Of a stretch of 64,000 bases of DNA, positions 26,051-36,699 are shown piece by piece. The stretch covers positions 6,190,501 to 6,254,500 of the forward strand of contig JAPVLO010000073.1 of NCBI GenBank assembly GCA_027257055.1. The letters are read 5' to 3'. A program made the position numbers and the translations under genes. This DNA is from Cephalopachus bancanus (taxonomy: Eukaryota > Chordata > Mammalia > Primates > Tarsiidae). The notes below the pieces were generated by a model that made no database searches, was not told where the DNA came from, and saw only the letters and a list, made by a program, of their open reading frames with translations. Positions within the stretch are counted from its first letter, which is position 1; the number at the start of each line of letters is the position of its first letter.

Positions 26051-28260
26051 CTGCTTTATATCTAATTTGGGAAAGATTTATCATAAAAAAGGAACATGAA
26101 CTTTAATATATTTTTGTCCCGGCCACCTCCCTGAGGGGAGATTGGTTAAGCTATGGTGAAGGCCTGAAAGGGTTTCCAAAGAACACGTGGCAGGGAAGGG
26201 TGGGGCTTGGGGAGGCGGCACATGTGATTTTACTTTGTTGTACCCAGTAGGGGCTGCCGCCAGGGGGTTACCAGACAGTGGTGAAGAGGTATGAGAGGGC
26301 TAGAGGCTAAGGTTGGTAGCCATAGCCATTAGTGCCAGTTCCTCCTCTAGAGTAAAGGTAGGTCTAGAGATGTAAGAGGCCAAGAAGAAGGAAGAGCAGG
26401 AGGGGAAACTAAAGGAAGGTAGAGTGGCAAAAGCAGGTTAGGAGAGACAGAAGAAGTTAAATGAGCTGGGTCAGCATCTGAGTTGTTGAGGGAAAGCAGG
26501 AAGAAGTCAAAGTAATCAAAGAAGGAGTAGGAGTGTTCCACAGGAAGGACAAGGGGTCCAGTGGCATCATTTTGAAAACCTCAGACCTTTGCCCTTGTGG
26601 AGACTATAGAGGTCAAATTGAAGGAGGGTATCGGAGGCAAGAGACCCGACTTGGGCCCATCTCCTGGTTGTCTAGACGGTATTGAGTTGCTTAGGGCAGA
26701 TGCTGTTCTCTAGTGAGAGGGTCCTGAGACCTTTTAGAATGCATCTCAACAGAGAGAGGAGACTTAGCCACCCAGGTTTCCCATGAGGAATAATCCTAGA
26801 GGGGGAGAGAGATTAGTCTTAAGAATGGTCCCTGAGAGGCAAAAAGAGAGAGAGAATGCAGAGGGCCCCGGGCCCTCACACCATTCGTGTCCTCAGCCAG
26901 CATCCTGGGTAGAGTATGTGAGGAACAAGTGAGAAAAGGGTGTCTCCTTAGCCCCATGACCTGCTGGAGGCAGCACTTCTGTAGCACAGAAGTGGGCCCT
27001 AGTAGAAGGCTGCTTCAGCATGCACATCTTCAGGGACTTGGAGAAAGAGAATGTAGAGGTTTCCAGACCACAGCAAAACCATCCACATCTTCAGCTGGCA
27101 TCCTGGGCAGATCAGTGAAATTGGCCTGAATGCAGAGGGTCTTAGACCCTAGCAAAAACAACAACTGAGCAGAGACAGAAAACAAGCCTCTCAGGTCACG
27201 TTTTATAGACCTCCTAGCAAGGAATTGGGTAGGGCATGGAGAGAGGGATTGATCTTGATAGCAGTTCAGGGGGGCCAGAAAAAGCAGCAACAGTAGCTGC
27301 CTTGGCCTCAAATTCTGACCTTCTAGTTGAGGATGTGGTCATGGACTTAGGGGTTATGATGTAGTTTCATACCAGACAAGGCTGAGGCGACAGGGAGAGG
27401 TCCATTCCATGTAGCTTGTTGCAGGCAATAAAAGTGAGTAGTAGAGAAAAGGATGCAAGCACCTTGTCTCTCTCCATAGAGACTTGGGTTGGAAAAGAGG
27501 AGAGTGAGAGTGTGACAAATCTTGGTGGGACCTCCAAGAACGTTAGGTACCAAAATCTCTCTGAGGCCGCCAAAAATGTTAGATAAAAAATCCCAGCGGG
27601 TCTTCTAAAATGTTAGTTCAGACCAGAAAAAGGTATTTGGTTTGTGATCCAGTGCCACAAGAATGATGCAAAGAATTGCGCAGAAGTTAGATTGGAAAAT
27701 GTAGTTTATTTAGAAAGTAAATTAGAGAGAGAGAGGAGATTCAACTCTCCAAGGTAGGGAAGGGACCAAAACTAGGAAACATGGCCTAGCCATAGCTCAG
27801 TGAGCAAAGGCCTGGCCAGTGCTTAGCAAGGCAATGGCAGATGGCTGCTCAGAGTTGAATCCTTTTAAACCGTCTCTTTGATGCGGGGGAAGTCGGTAAG
27901 GTGATTGGGTGCTGGTCTGTTCCACATCATTATGAAGGGTAGGTAAGCACAGGTACTGATGTCAGGTGATAGATGGCAGGCAGATGAGTGGGTCAGTCAC
28001 ATGACTGCTGTCATATTGATGAGGTCTGTGTCATGAAGGTCATGAAGAGCTGATTAGGTTAATCTGTTTATAAAACAAGCTGAGGAAGGGGTTGTAAAGC
28101 AATTATCAATAGCTACCTCTGAAAAACGGGTTCTGTTCTTGGCTAGTGATTACAGGGTAAATTAAAGTGAACTGCTAGAAAAAACATGACAGAGCTCAGC
28201 AATGTTAAAATAGCTGCTCAGTGGCTATATTGACTCCATGTTATAACCTTTCAGTTGTCA
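26050..28260 (-). mobile_element. probable endogenous retrovirus remnant (LTR plus leader), minus strand
   Basis: A 2.2-kb island of higher GC in an AT-rich intron. Read on the minus strand, 28260 to about 27580 looks like an LTR, with an AATAAA near 27700 (TTTATT on +). It is followed at about 27573 by a TTTGGCGGCC-type primer-site-like sequence and then a leader or gag-like tract to about 26050. The leader has repeated blocks (26840-26930 versus 27042-27125) and a ~35-bp repeat spans the LTR boundary. No intact gag, pol or env frame exists. The family is not recognised, and no second LTR was seen. Confidence 0.45.
27511..27616 (-). repeat. three ~35-bp units at the presumed LTR/leader junction
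   Basis: The words AACGTTAG (ending 27546), AAAAATGTTAG (ending 27582) and AAAATGTTAG (ending 27616) recur 34-36 bases apart, each preceded by a G/C-rich GACC/GGCC-like block. Imperfect tandem array. Confidence 0.6.
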
Positions 28261-29600
28261 TCTATCAACCCTAAAATTTTACATAAGAAAAATTTCTCAT
28301 ATGTATGGCTTTCATGAATCCAGTGAGTAACAGTGCTATTTACATACTTTTGGTTTTTTTCCCCTCCTCAAAAAGATATGAAATAGAAACCTATTTTTCC
28401 TCTTTCTTTACTTCAAAATAGCAGGGAAAATAAATAAGGCCTAGATCATCGATTTCCAAGCATTTTAACCATCCAACCTTTTCTTCAGAGGAAACATTTA
28501 TGGAAGTTCACCATATGAAGTAAATATACTGCTATTCTGGTCAAGGGGTATAAAAGTTATAGCCTCCCTGTATCTCCCTTATCTGCCTTTGCTGGCCCCT
28601 GAACACACTCCAGAGAATAGCTTTGGCTCTGTGGAGAGCACTTAAAAAAACAAAAGCTGTTGTAAATTACATACTTGGATAAATATTGCCAGGTTTTCTT
28701 ACATAATCAAAAAAGTTTGCTTAGAATTTACAGCTTCTTCTCAACATGTCTTGAGCAGTTTGAGAGACTGTTGTCAATGTTGGCAGCATGTCAAGCAGGA
28801 AATTATGTAGGAAATAAAATCCTGTATTTTTATATTAAAAGATTTAACCAGCAGAGTGGGAATTGAGGGGTAGAAAGTAAAGAAATGTGATCTTAAACTA
28901 TAACTGTTTTGGAAAAGAAAACAAAATACAGTGTTGAGTTAAAAACAGGAAAGGAAATTTAAGTAGAAAGTTATCATTTGAACAGCTTATATAACTTTAT
29001 GTATGCTGAGGTTTTTTTCCTTAACCCTTTTTTATTGTGTAAAGGAAAAATTGTCAAGTGAGGTTAGAGAGAGTGAATTCTTAAGTTATAAAAATATGTT
29101 TAAATAATGCAGTTTTTAGATTTTCTGCATAAATTTGTCTAAAGAAACTAAAGTGAAAATGTACTGAGGACTATAAATGAACATTTCAAAGAGACATTAA
29201 AATGTAGAGGCAGCATAACAAAAATAAACTTTTTAGTCAAGCTTTGTTTCTCAAATAGTGTGTTTTATCACCTTACAAAAATGTAAATGAAGAAAGGTAG
29301 AGTAGATACATGCTGAAAATAGAAACCATTCTAACAGTATTTTAGTTTGTTGTACTTTAGGAAGTTTTTTGCTCTTGACTAATCAGCCTCTTGACCTATT
29401 AGAAGGATTTTCTCTATTACAACTGATTTTTTCCAAATATTTGCTCTATCAACATTAATATAGGATCAAACATGTTTAGTAAATTCAGCCATTCCTTTTT
29501 GTTTGGGGGGGATTATTTTTCTCCCAAAAGGTACAATGGCATTATTTGTGTTGCTCAGTATTTTTCGAGTCACATTTTGCATGTCAAAATATGCCTTTTG
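28261..29600. other. intron, nothing recognised
   Basis: Ordinary AT-rich intronic DNA without a named repeat. A 61-residue open frame at 28675 has no recognisable family and is ignored. Confidence 0.5.
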
Positions 29601-31100
29601 CAACTGTTCTAAAATTAATGTAGAACCAAAAAAAAAAAAAAAAAAGCCCGGATAGCCAAATAATCCTAAACCAAAAGAACAAAGCCTCAGTCATCACATT
29701 ACCTAGTTTCAAACTATACTACAAGGCTACAATAACAAAAACAGCACGGTACTGGTACAACTATTACACACAGCTCAATGGAACAGAACAGAGTACCCAG
29801 AAACAAAGCTGCATACCTACAAGCTGGCCTATGACAAAGTCAACAAAAACAAGTGGGAAAGGACACCCTATTCAATAAATAGTGCTGGAAAAAAATGGTT
29901 AACTATATGCAGAAGAATGAAACTTAGCCCATACCTCTTTCTTTATTCAAAAATTAACTTAGGATGGATAAGAACTTAAGTATAAGACCTCAATCTATAA
30001 AAATCCTAGAAGAAACCTGGATATACTTATCTGAACATTGGCCTACACAAAGAATTTATGATGAAGACCTCAAAAGCAAATGCAACAAAATCAAAAATTG
30101 ACAGTTGGGACCTAATCAAACTAAAGAACTTCTGAACAGCAAAAGAAACTATCAATACAGCAAATAAACAACTTACAGAATGGGAGAAAATATTTGCAAA
30201 CTATGCATCTGACAAAAGGCTAATACTTAGTAGTATAAGGAACTTAAACAAATCAACAAGAAAAAAACCAAAGAACCTTGTTAAAAAGTAGGCAAAAGAT
30301 ATGAATAGGTACTTCTCAAAAGAAGACATACAAGAGGCCAACAAATATATGAAAAAATGCTCAACATCAGTAATCACCGGAAAAATGCAAAGCACAACTA
30401 CAATGAGATATCATCTCATACCAGTCAGAATAGCCATAATTAAAAAGTCAAAAAAAAGTTAATGACATTGTGAGAAAAAGGGACCACTTCTACACTGTGA
30501 GAATGCAAATTAATTCAGCCCCTGTGAGAAGCAGTTTGGAGATTTCTCAAAGAACTAAAAATAGTACTACCATTCAACCCAGCAATCCTGTTACTAAGTA
30601 TATACCCAAAGGAAAAGAAGTCATTCTACCAAAAACAAAAAACAGAAACAAAAAACCTGTGCTCATGTGTTTAACCCAGCACTATTCATAATAGGAAAGA
30701 CATGGAATCAAATCAGCCCAGGTGCCCATCAGTGTTGGATAAAGAAAATTTGGTGTATACACATCATGGAATTATATGCACCCATAGAAAAGAATACAGT
30801 CAATATAGATGCAGCTGGGTTCACTATTCTAAGTGAATTAAGGGAGAAACAGAAAATCAAATATCACATATGCTAACTTTTAAGTGGGAGCTAAGCATTT
30901 GATACACACAGCCATAAAGACAGAAACAACAGACATTGGAAACTCCAAAAATGAGGAGAAAGGAAGAGAGGTAAGAATTGAAAAACACCTATTAGGTACT
31001 ATGTTCACTGTTTGGGTGACAAGTTCATTAGACACCTAAACTTTAGCATCACACAATATTTCCATGTTAAAAACTGCCTAGAATCTAAAAAATTTTAAAA
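29600..31100 (+). mobile_element. LINE-1, 3' half of ORF2 with 3' UTR
   Basis: Sense L1 from about AAATTAATGTAGAACC (with an expanded A-run at 29627-29645) through ACAAGGCTACAATAACAAAA, the C-terminal ORF2 region and the typical AAGTGGGAGCTAAGC 3' UTR. It ends near 31100 in an A-rich tail. Many stops; older than the L1 at 23402. Confidence 0.9.
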
Positions 31101-31605
31101 AGGCTTTCAAATATAGGGCTTACATACAGCCTAGTGTACACTTAGACAAATGTGTTCAAATGTCCCAGAGTAGTCTCCAAAGTTGAACACATAATACAAT
31201 AGTGCTGCTGAAGACCACATAATTTACTGAAGCTGTTTAATGAAGTTATTATAGTGCCTACAGCATGTTGTTTTTGAGCATTCTTTATGGTGATATATTC
31301 TCTATTTTGATTTAATATTACGTTAATTTTTGTGATGTTTTAGTACAAAATATGTCTGGAATAAGCCCTGGATTGCTGTGGGAAGAGGGGGTGAATCATG
31401 CAAAGTGTAATCTGAGAGGGCTGCCTGAGGTTTATAGCTGTCTTAGTTGGGAATGTAAAGAGCACATCTGGTGGAGAGCTTCTAACAAAAGCCCCTACAT
31501 CCTGGGTGACAGATTCCACTCTGGTTCCATGTTGAGGCAGTGAAGAACACCCTTTGGTTCATTATCATGGGATCTGACAGTACTATGATTATACTACTTA
31601 ATATC

Positions 31606-31635
31606 TTATGTATGATAAGGTTATGTATGATAAGG
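31606..31635 (+). repeat. 15-bp perfect tandem pair
   Basis: TTATGTATGATAAGG occurs twice head to tail, directly followed by a 9-bp hairpin with a GAAA loop at 31633-31654. Confidence 0.95.
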
Positions 31636-31844
31636 AACCTTGAAAAAGGTTCCTCTTAGAGCTTTGTGACTTTTAGATATATATTAATGGGACAAAAGAG
31701 ATTTTTATGTAATTTGGCTCTTAAGAAGGTTTACCAGGTAGTAATTTTTTAATGATTGCCAGCTAGAAATTGATATAGAAAGATTGGAGTTGAGCAAAAG
31801 AGTAGTATTCTATTCTGTCAAGAACTGATCTGAAATTTTATTAT

Positions 31845-32015
31845 TAGAATGGTCTTTAGAGATCATCTACTTCTACCCTTTTATTTTATGGATGAAGAAA
31901 CTGGATTAAATAAAGGATAAGTAAAATTTCTAAGGTCCCATACCAGTAAAGTATACATAAAGATAGAGCTCTTTTGATTGTCTGTCTCCAAAGTCTTTTA
32001 CTGTACCAAACTTTG
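31845..32015 (+). mobile_element. ancient MIR-like repeat (tentative)
   Basis: GATCATCTACTTCTACCC, then ATGGATGAAGAAACTGG, then TAAGGTCCCATACCAGTAA follow an old mammalian-wide repeat pattern (ATGAGGAAACTGAGG-type). Family not certain. Confidence 0.45.
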
Positions 32016-32627
32016 ATACTTGTCATTTCCTTACATCTCAACTCCATCAGTGATGTATAATTTCACTTAATTTCTATATAACACTGTGAGGAACATGTTA
32101 TTATTACTCCCATTTTGATACTTTCCTATTTTGGGGAGGGGGATTATACTGTGATTTTTATACATTTTGAAAAATACTGCCACATACATATGTGTGTTTG
32201 TGGTAGTGTAATTGGATGTATAGATCTTGGATAAATCAATGAAACAGTAATTTAAGATATTTTCTTCTCTTTTCTAAAAATGTAGGGAAACAAGGTAAGT
32301 TTTAAATTAGTGTTAAGGCTAGAAAGAACAAAAAAAATTGGGGAATTAAACAAAAGACCTCAATACAGTAAAAAAAGTGACTGGGCAACATTTCAAAAGG
32401 CACTTTAGTCTATGGCCACCCCCCACCCCCGAATGTGCCCAATCTCGTCAAAAGATACTTCATAGTGAGTTTCAGAGATTCAATGAGAAGTCCATACCTA
32501 CTTAGAAACACATATCTCTGCACTTAACTATGCTTTCTTCCTGGAATGATAGTCACCCACCTCAAGAATCTCTCCTTTATTCTCCATTCTCCCCTCTCTA
32601 TTTTCTCGTGAGTACAGTAGTCAATAT

Positions 32628-32732
32628 CCACCTTGGGAAGGGGGAGCATACCTCATCATTAAGGGTATCTGCACAATGAACTTTTGTGTACCTAACCCAT
32701 AATTGTACCCCACAATTTCAAAATAAAAATCC
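32628..32732 (+). mobile_element. LINE-1 3' terminus, ~100 bp
   Basis: Extremely 5'-truncated copy of the same L1 3' UTR type as 23402: GCATACCTCATCATTAAGG, GTACCTAACCCATAATTG and an AATAAAAA tail. Confidence 0.85.
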
Positions 32733-32739
32733 CCTGTAG

Positions 32740-35285
32740 TTCAGTGTTCTACTCCCATAACATTTTATATACTCCTCTGCTTAATGCAACCAGTACATTG
32801 TTTATATGTGTGTCATCTTCACGCTACTGAATTTCCTGAGTGTCAGGACTCTTACTCAACTTTCTCTCTCAAGCTCTAAAATAGACTAAGAGGTACAATA
32901 GGTAATAAGTACATGTTTGTCAAATTATAGGTGTGCATACGTGTAAAGCTATATTTTAAAAATTAAAGATGCTTGAATTTTTTGTAGAAGTTTTGAAATT
33001 CTTCTTTAATAGATTTCAAATGAAAATAATGATTTATAAACTAAGATTAAACAGTTCTAATAGCTATATATTTATAATCAGTTATTTAATATAAACTTTT
33101 TTATTGCCTTTCAAAGTAGATTCTTATTTCTGTTTTTAGAACTTGAGCTTCCAAATTAATTAACAGTCCCCATAGTCTTAGTAATATTTTACACATCAAA
33201 AATTAGAACTTATGATCTGACAAAGGTTTGTTTTGCTTTATGTTTGTGGGGGAGGGGTGTTTTGTATTCTGTGAGTGAATAGTAATCTGAAATATTCTTT
33301 GGATACCAAAATACTGCAATTTCTTTTAACAATTGGGACTATTTAGAAAATCAAGTTCCTGCTGTACTGTTTAAGCATTTCTTCTGTTGTTAAACGATTT
33401 ACTCTTACTTTACTAAGGCAACTTTTTAAAATTCAAGTATCTGTCCACCACCTGAACTACCATTTAACTTGCAAATACAAGGAATTTCTCCTCTAAATAA
33501 CTTTATACTAGGAGAATTTGCATATGTAGTCGTGCTTATTTTTGAATTTTGAAGTATTGATGCTTTATTTACAGAAATATTGGTGCCAGAACTTAGTTTT
33601 TATCAATTATTGTTGATTCCATACATAAAAATCATCTTGATATAAGAGTATCTCTTATATAAGATTTCTTTATTTTAGACTATGTGATTGCAAATCCCAT
33701 AAGAATTTACCAAGGGTAAGTCTAAGAAACACCAGTATAACTCTACAATAGCACTAATATAAAAGAATTGTTTTTCTCTTTCAGATAAGGCTTAAAATTG
33801 GAAAAATGGGTAATTCAGTTCAATTTTAGTCATAACTATATTAGATGTTTTAACTATTTTGTTTGCAGAAAATTTCCAGAATGCCCATATTCCAAAAAGA
33901 ATATAAATGATTTATAAAAACAGATACAATTTTTAAAATATGAAAAAGTATTGTGAATGAGGAAAACAAAATGTATGAAGAATAATATGGAAACAGATGA
34001 AATTAATATAAACAATACCTACTGAGGATTCCAGTATATTTGTTAGAAGTGAGCCACAAATTTAGTTAATAATCAGCATGTGTTCTCTAGAAAGAAAGTT
34101 ACTCCATTCCTTCAAAATAATTTTCTTTTCATTTAACAGCTTCTACTATGTGAAATGAACCTGTCCAGATTTAGTTCATTTGAAACTTAACCTTTTAGTG
34201 GAGTCCATGAGCAACAAGAAAAAAAAAATCTTTGTTTTTACTCACTGCAAATTAAAATTTAGTATTTCCTTCTTTTATGAATGCAGGCAGCAAAACTAGT
34301 ATCTATGACTTTGTCACTTATAGAAATTAAAGATACTTATGTATCATATCATATTTATTATATATATCATATTCCCATCACTATATATATCACCATTATA
34401 TATATCATATTCCCATCACTACTTTGAAATTATGGTAATTATTAGATTTACTGCTGGATCCTCATTATTTAATGTTTTACTAAAGAAACACCTATATTCC
34501 TATATCATGACTTTGTTTTATTATATTAATTTGATATCCTGAAATATAATTTGATGTTATATTTCAGGATAAATAGTTTCCTTTGTGATTAGGTTTATTT
34601 ATTCATTTAAAAGGGGATCTGTATACTTCAGACTGCTAAGGGGGTTTATGGTCTAAAAATATTTAAAAATCCTTGACTTGGAGGAAGAAAGTGCACATGG
34701 TTGTATGATGTCTTTTGGAACTGAAATCCATTCAATATTTAGATATTTAAATATTATTTGAAATTCAACAAAATTAATTTAATAATAACTAATAGTTTAT
34801 TTAATAACTCTCTTGCAAATAAGTTTGTATTTGTTTGAAAACATTATTTAAACGACAATTTCACATAGTTCCTCTTTATGTTGATACAACAAATACTTCT
34901 CTATAATTTTTAGTTTTTTAAAAATTTAATGAGGAATTGATTCTGAAGTTAGGTTCCCCTGTTATATATGTTACACATATTAATGTGAGAAGAAAGTGTA
35001 TCGGTTAAGATCACTTAATATTAGCTCTCTAGCCTTTTTTGATGAAAAAGTTCAGTTTAACAGATTATTTGAAATCTATTTTTGCCTTTAGCATACATAA
35101 TATATTCACATAATACAGTACTTTAACATCAATGAACAGTGACAAAACACTGCTATTGTTTATTTGAATATCCTTTTATTACTATTGATTATGTTGTCAC
35201 AAACTGATTTTATGCTGCCAACTTAGACTAAGTTAATTTTATCTGTTTATATATTGTACTTTAAAAATTAAATTAGAATATGACT
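32740..35285. other. intron, AT-rich, with an AT-rich tandem patch and a hairpin
   Basis: No interspersed repeat recognised. 34340-34425 contains a ~40-bp AT-rich unit (TATATATCATATTCCCATCAC) in two copies, which creates a chance open frame. A perfect 15-bp hairpin is at 34535-34571. Confidence 0.5.
34535..34571. repeat. perfect 15-bp inverted repeat, 7-nt loop
   Basis: TATCCTGAAATATAA at 34535-34549 pairs exactly with TTATATTTCAGGATA at 34557-34571 around loop TTTGATG. No transposon was seen around it. Confidence 0.97.
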
Positions 35286-35289
35286 AGCT

Positions 35290-36260
35290 GGATAACCTAA
35301 CCACTCTCTCAAACTGAAAACAGCAACTTTTTTTAAAGACTGGATAAATCTTCTTAAAAACATCAAAGAACTGAAAAGGCCAAATTCAAATGATGGCGGA
35401 AAGCCAGGAAGGTAAGCAGCACGAAAAGCTTCTTTTGCCCTGAGAGCATTTGTCTAAGCTGGCAAACGAGCTTTGGTTTTATCCTCCCCTGACAGAGTTG
35501 AATATTCAAAGAACTACTTTCTCAATTTGGTGAACCAGAAGTAAATCTATCCTATTCACTCAGAGCAGACAGACTCTGACTAATTGAAACCACAGGACCC
35601 TAAGCAGATTTATAATCCAAAATTCACATCACCAGGGTGGGTCCACAAAACTTCAAACCTTGAATTTATTTAGTTAAAAGTGGCCCTATACTGATAGTAC
35701 ACCAAGTTGCCTGTCACAAGTAATAGTAACTTCTATTCAAAGAATTTTCATAAATAATTTTTCAAGAAAAATAAATAGTTCACAGTAAAAATCATTACTA
35801 TGCTTGTTTAGAAGCAAGGTAATATGATCTAAGGTTTGCAGAAACAGCAAGTACAAACCTTTACAGGCCTCAGAAATTAGAATTGTGATTCATAGTTTAT
35901 AAAATATTTTAAAGAAATGAATTGCTTGAAAATTTCTGCAGGGAATAGAAATTTTAAAGACTAATTCACCATTTGGAAAGCCAAAATTAATTAAACTCAG
36001 TTATGAAATGAATTGAAGAAGAAATTATAGAACTAGGAGATGATGTTATTATCCAGAATGCCACATGTGGACAAGAAAATGTAATATACACAAAATAAAA
36101 TGGTTAAAGACAGAAAATAGAATGAGTTCTAACTTACATCTTACTGGAGTTGCAGAAGGAGAGGAAAGAGAAGGAGAGCAAAACTTTATTAAAATAAATT
36201 CTAAAGATATATTTCAGGCAGAGGGAAAATGATCCCAGATGGAAAATAAATACCATAGCT
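35290..36260 (+). mobile_element. HAL1/L1M ORF1-region remnant
   Basis: The order GAAAACAGCAACTTTTTTTA, ATGATGGCGGAAAGCC, CCAGAATGCCACATGTGG, AGACAGAAAATAGAATGAG and GATCCCAGATGGAAAA follows the 5'/ORF1 half of old HAL1/L1M elements in sense direction. Frames are destroyed. Confidence 0.55.
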
Positions 36261-36400
36261 GGAGATAAAGGAGACATTTTTCATAATGATAAAGTGTGAT
36301 TTAATAGAAAAATATGACAATTAATTTATGCCTGACAGGATAGCCTACAAATATGTATGAAGCAAATGTTGAATAAATACATAAATGAAAATTATTTTCA

Positions 36401-36685
36401 GCTGGGCTTGGTGGCTCAGCCTGTAATCCCGTGCCTTTGGGAGGCTGAGGTGAGTGGATTGCCTGAGCCCGCGGGTTCAAGAGCCGCCTGGGCAGCAAGA
36501 CCTCATCTCTACAATAAATAAAAAAAAAAAATCAGCCGGGCATGGTAGCACATGCCTGTAATTCCGGCTACTTGGAAGGCTGAGGTGGAAGGATCACCGG
36601 AGCCCAGCAGGCGAGGCTGCGGTGGCCAGGAGCAGCCACTGCACTCCAGTCTGGGCAACCGAGTGAGACTCCAACTCAAAAAAAA
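36401..36685 (+). mobile_element. lineage-type Alu, full length
   Basis: Perfect 14-bp target duplication GAAAATTATTTTCA at 36387-36400 and 36686-36699. The B-box arm is mutated (GCGGGTTCAAGAGCCGC). Confidence 0.97.
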
Positions 36686-36699
36686 GAAAATTATTTTCA

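Noticed and set aside
27030..27311. 93-residue minus-strand frame in the GC-richer island
   Set aside because: Considered as a retroviral gene remnant, but there are no gag, pol or env motifs; the region has internal repeats typical of a leader or LTR.
34339..34542. 67-residue frame, Ile/Tyr-rich
   Set aside because: Produced by the AT-rich tandem repeat at 34340-34425.
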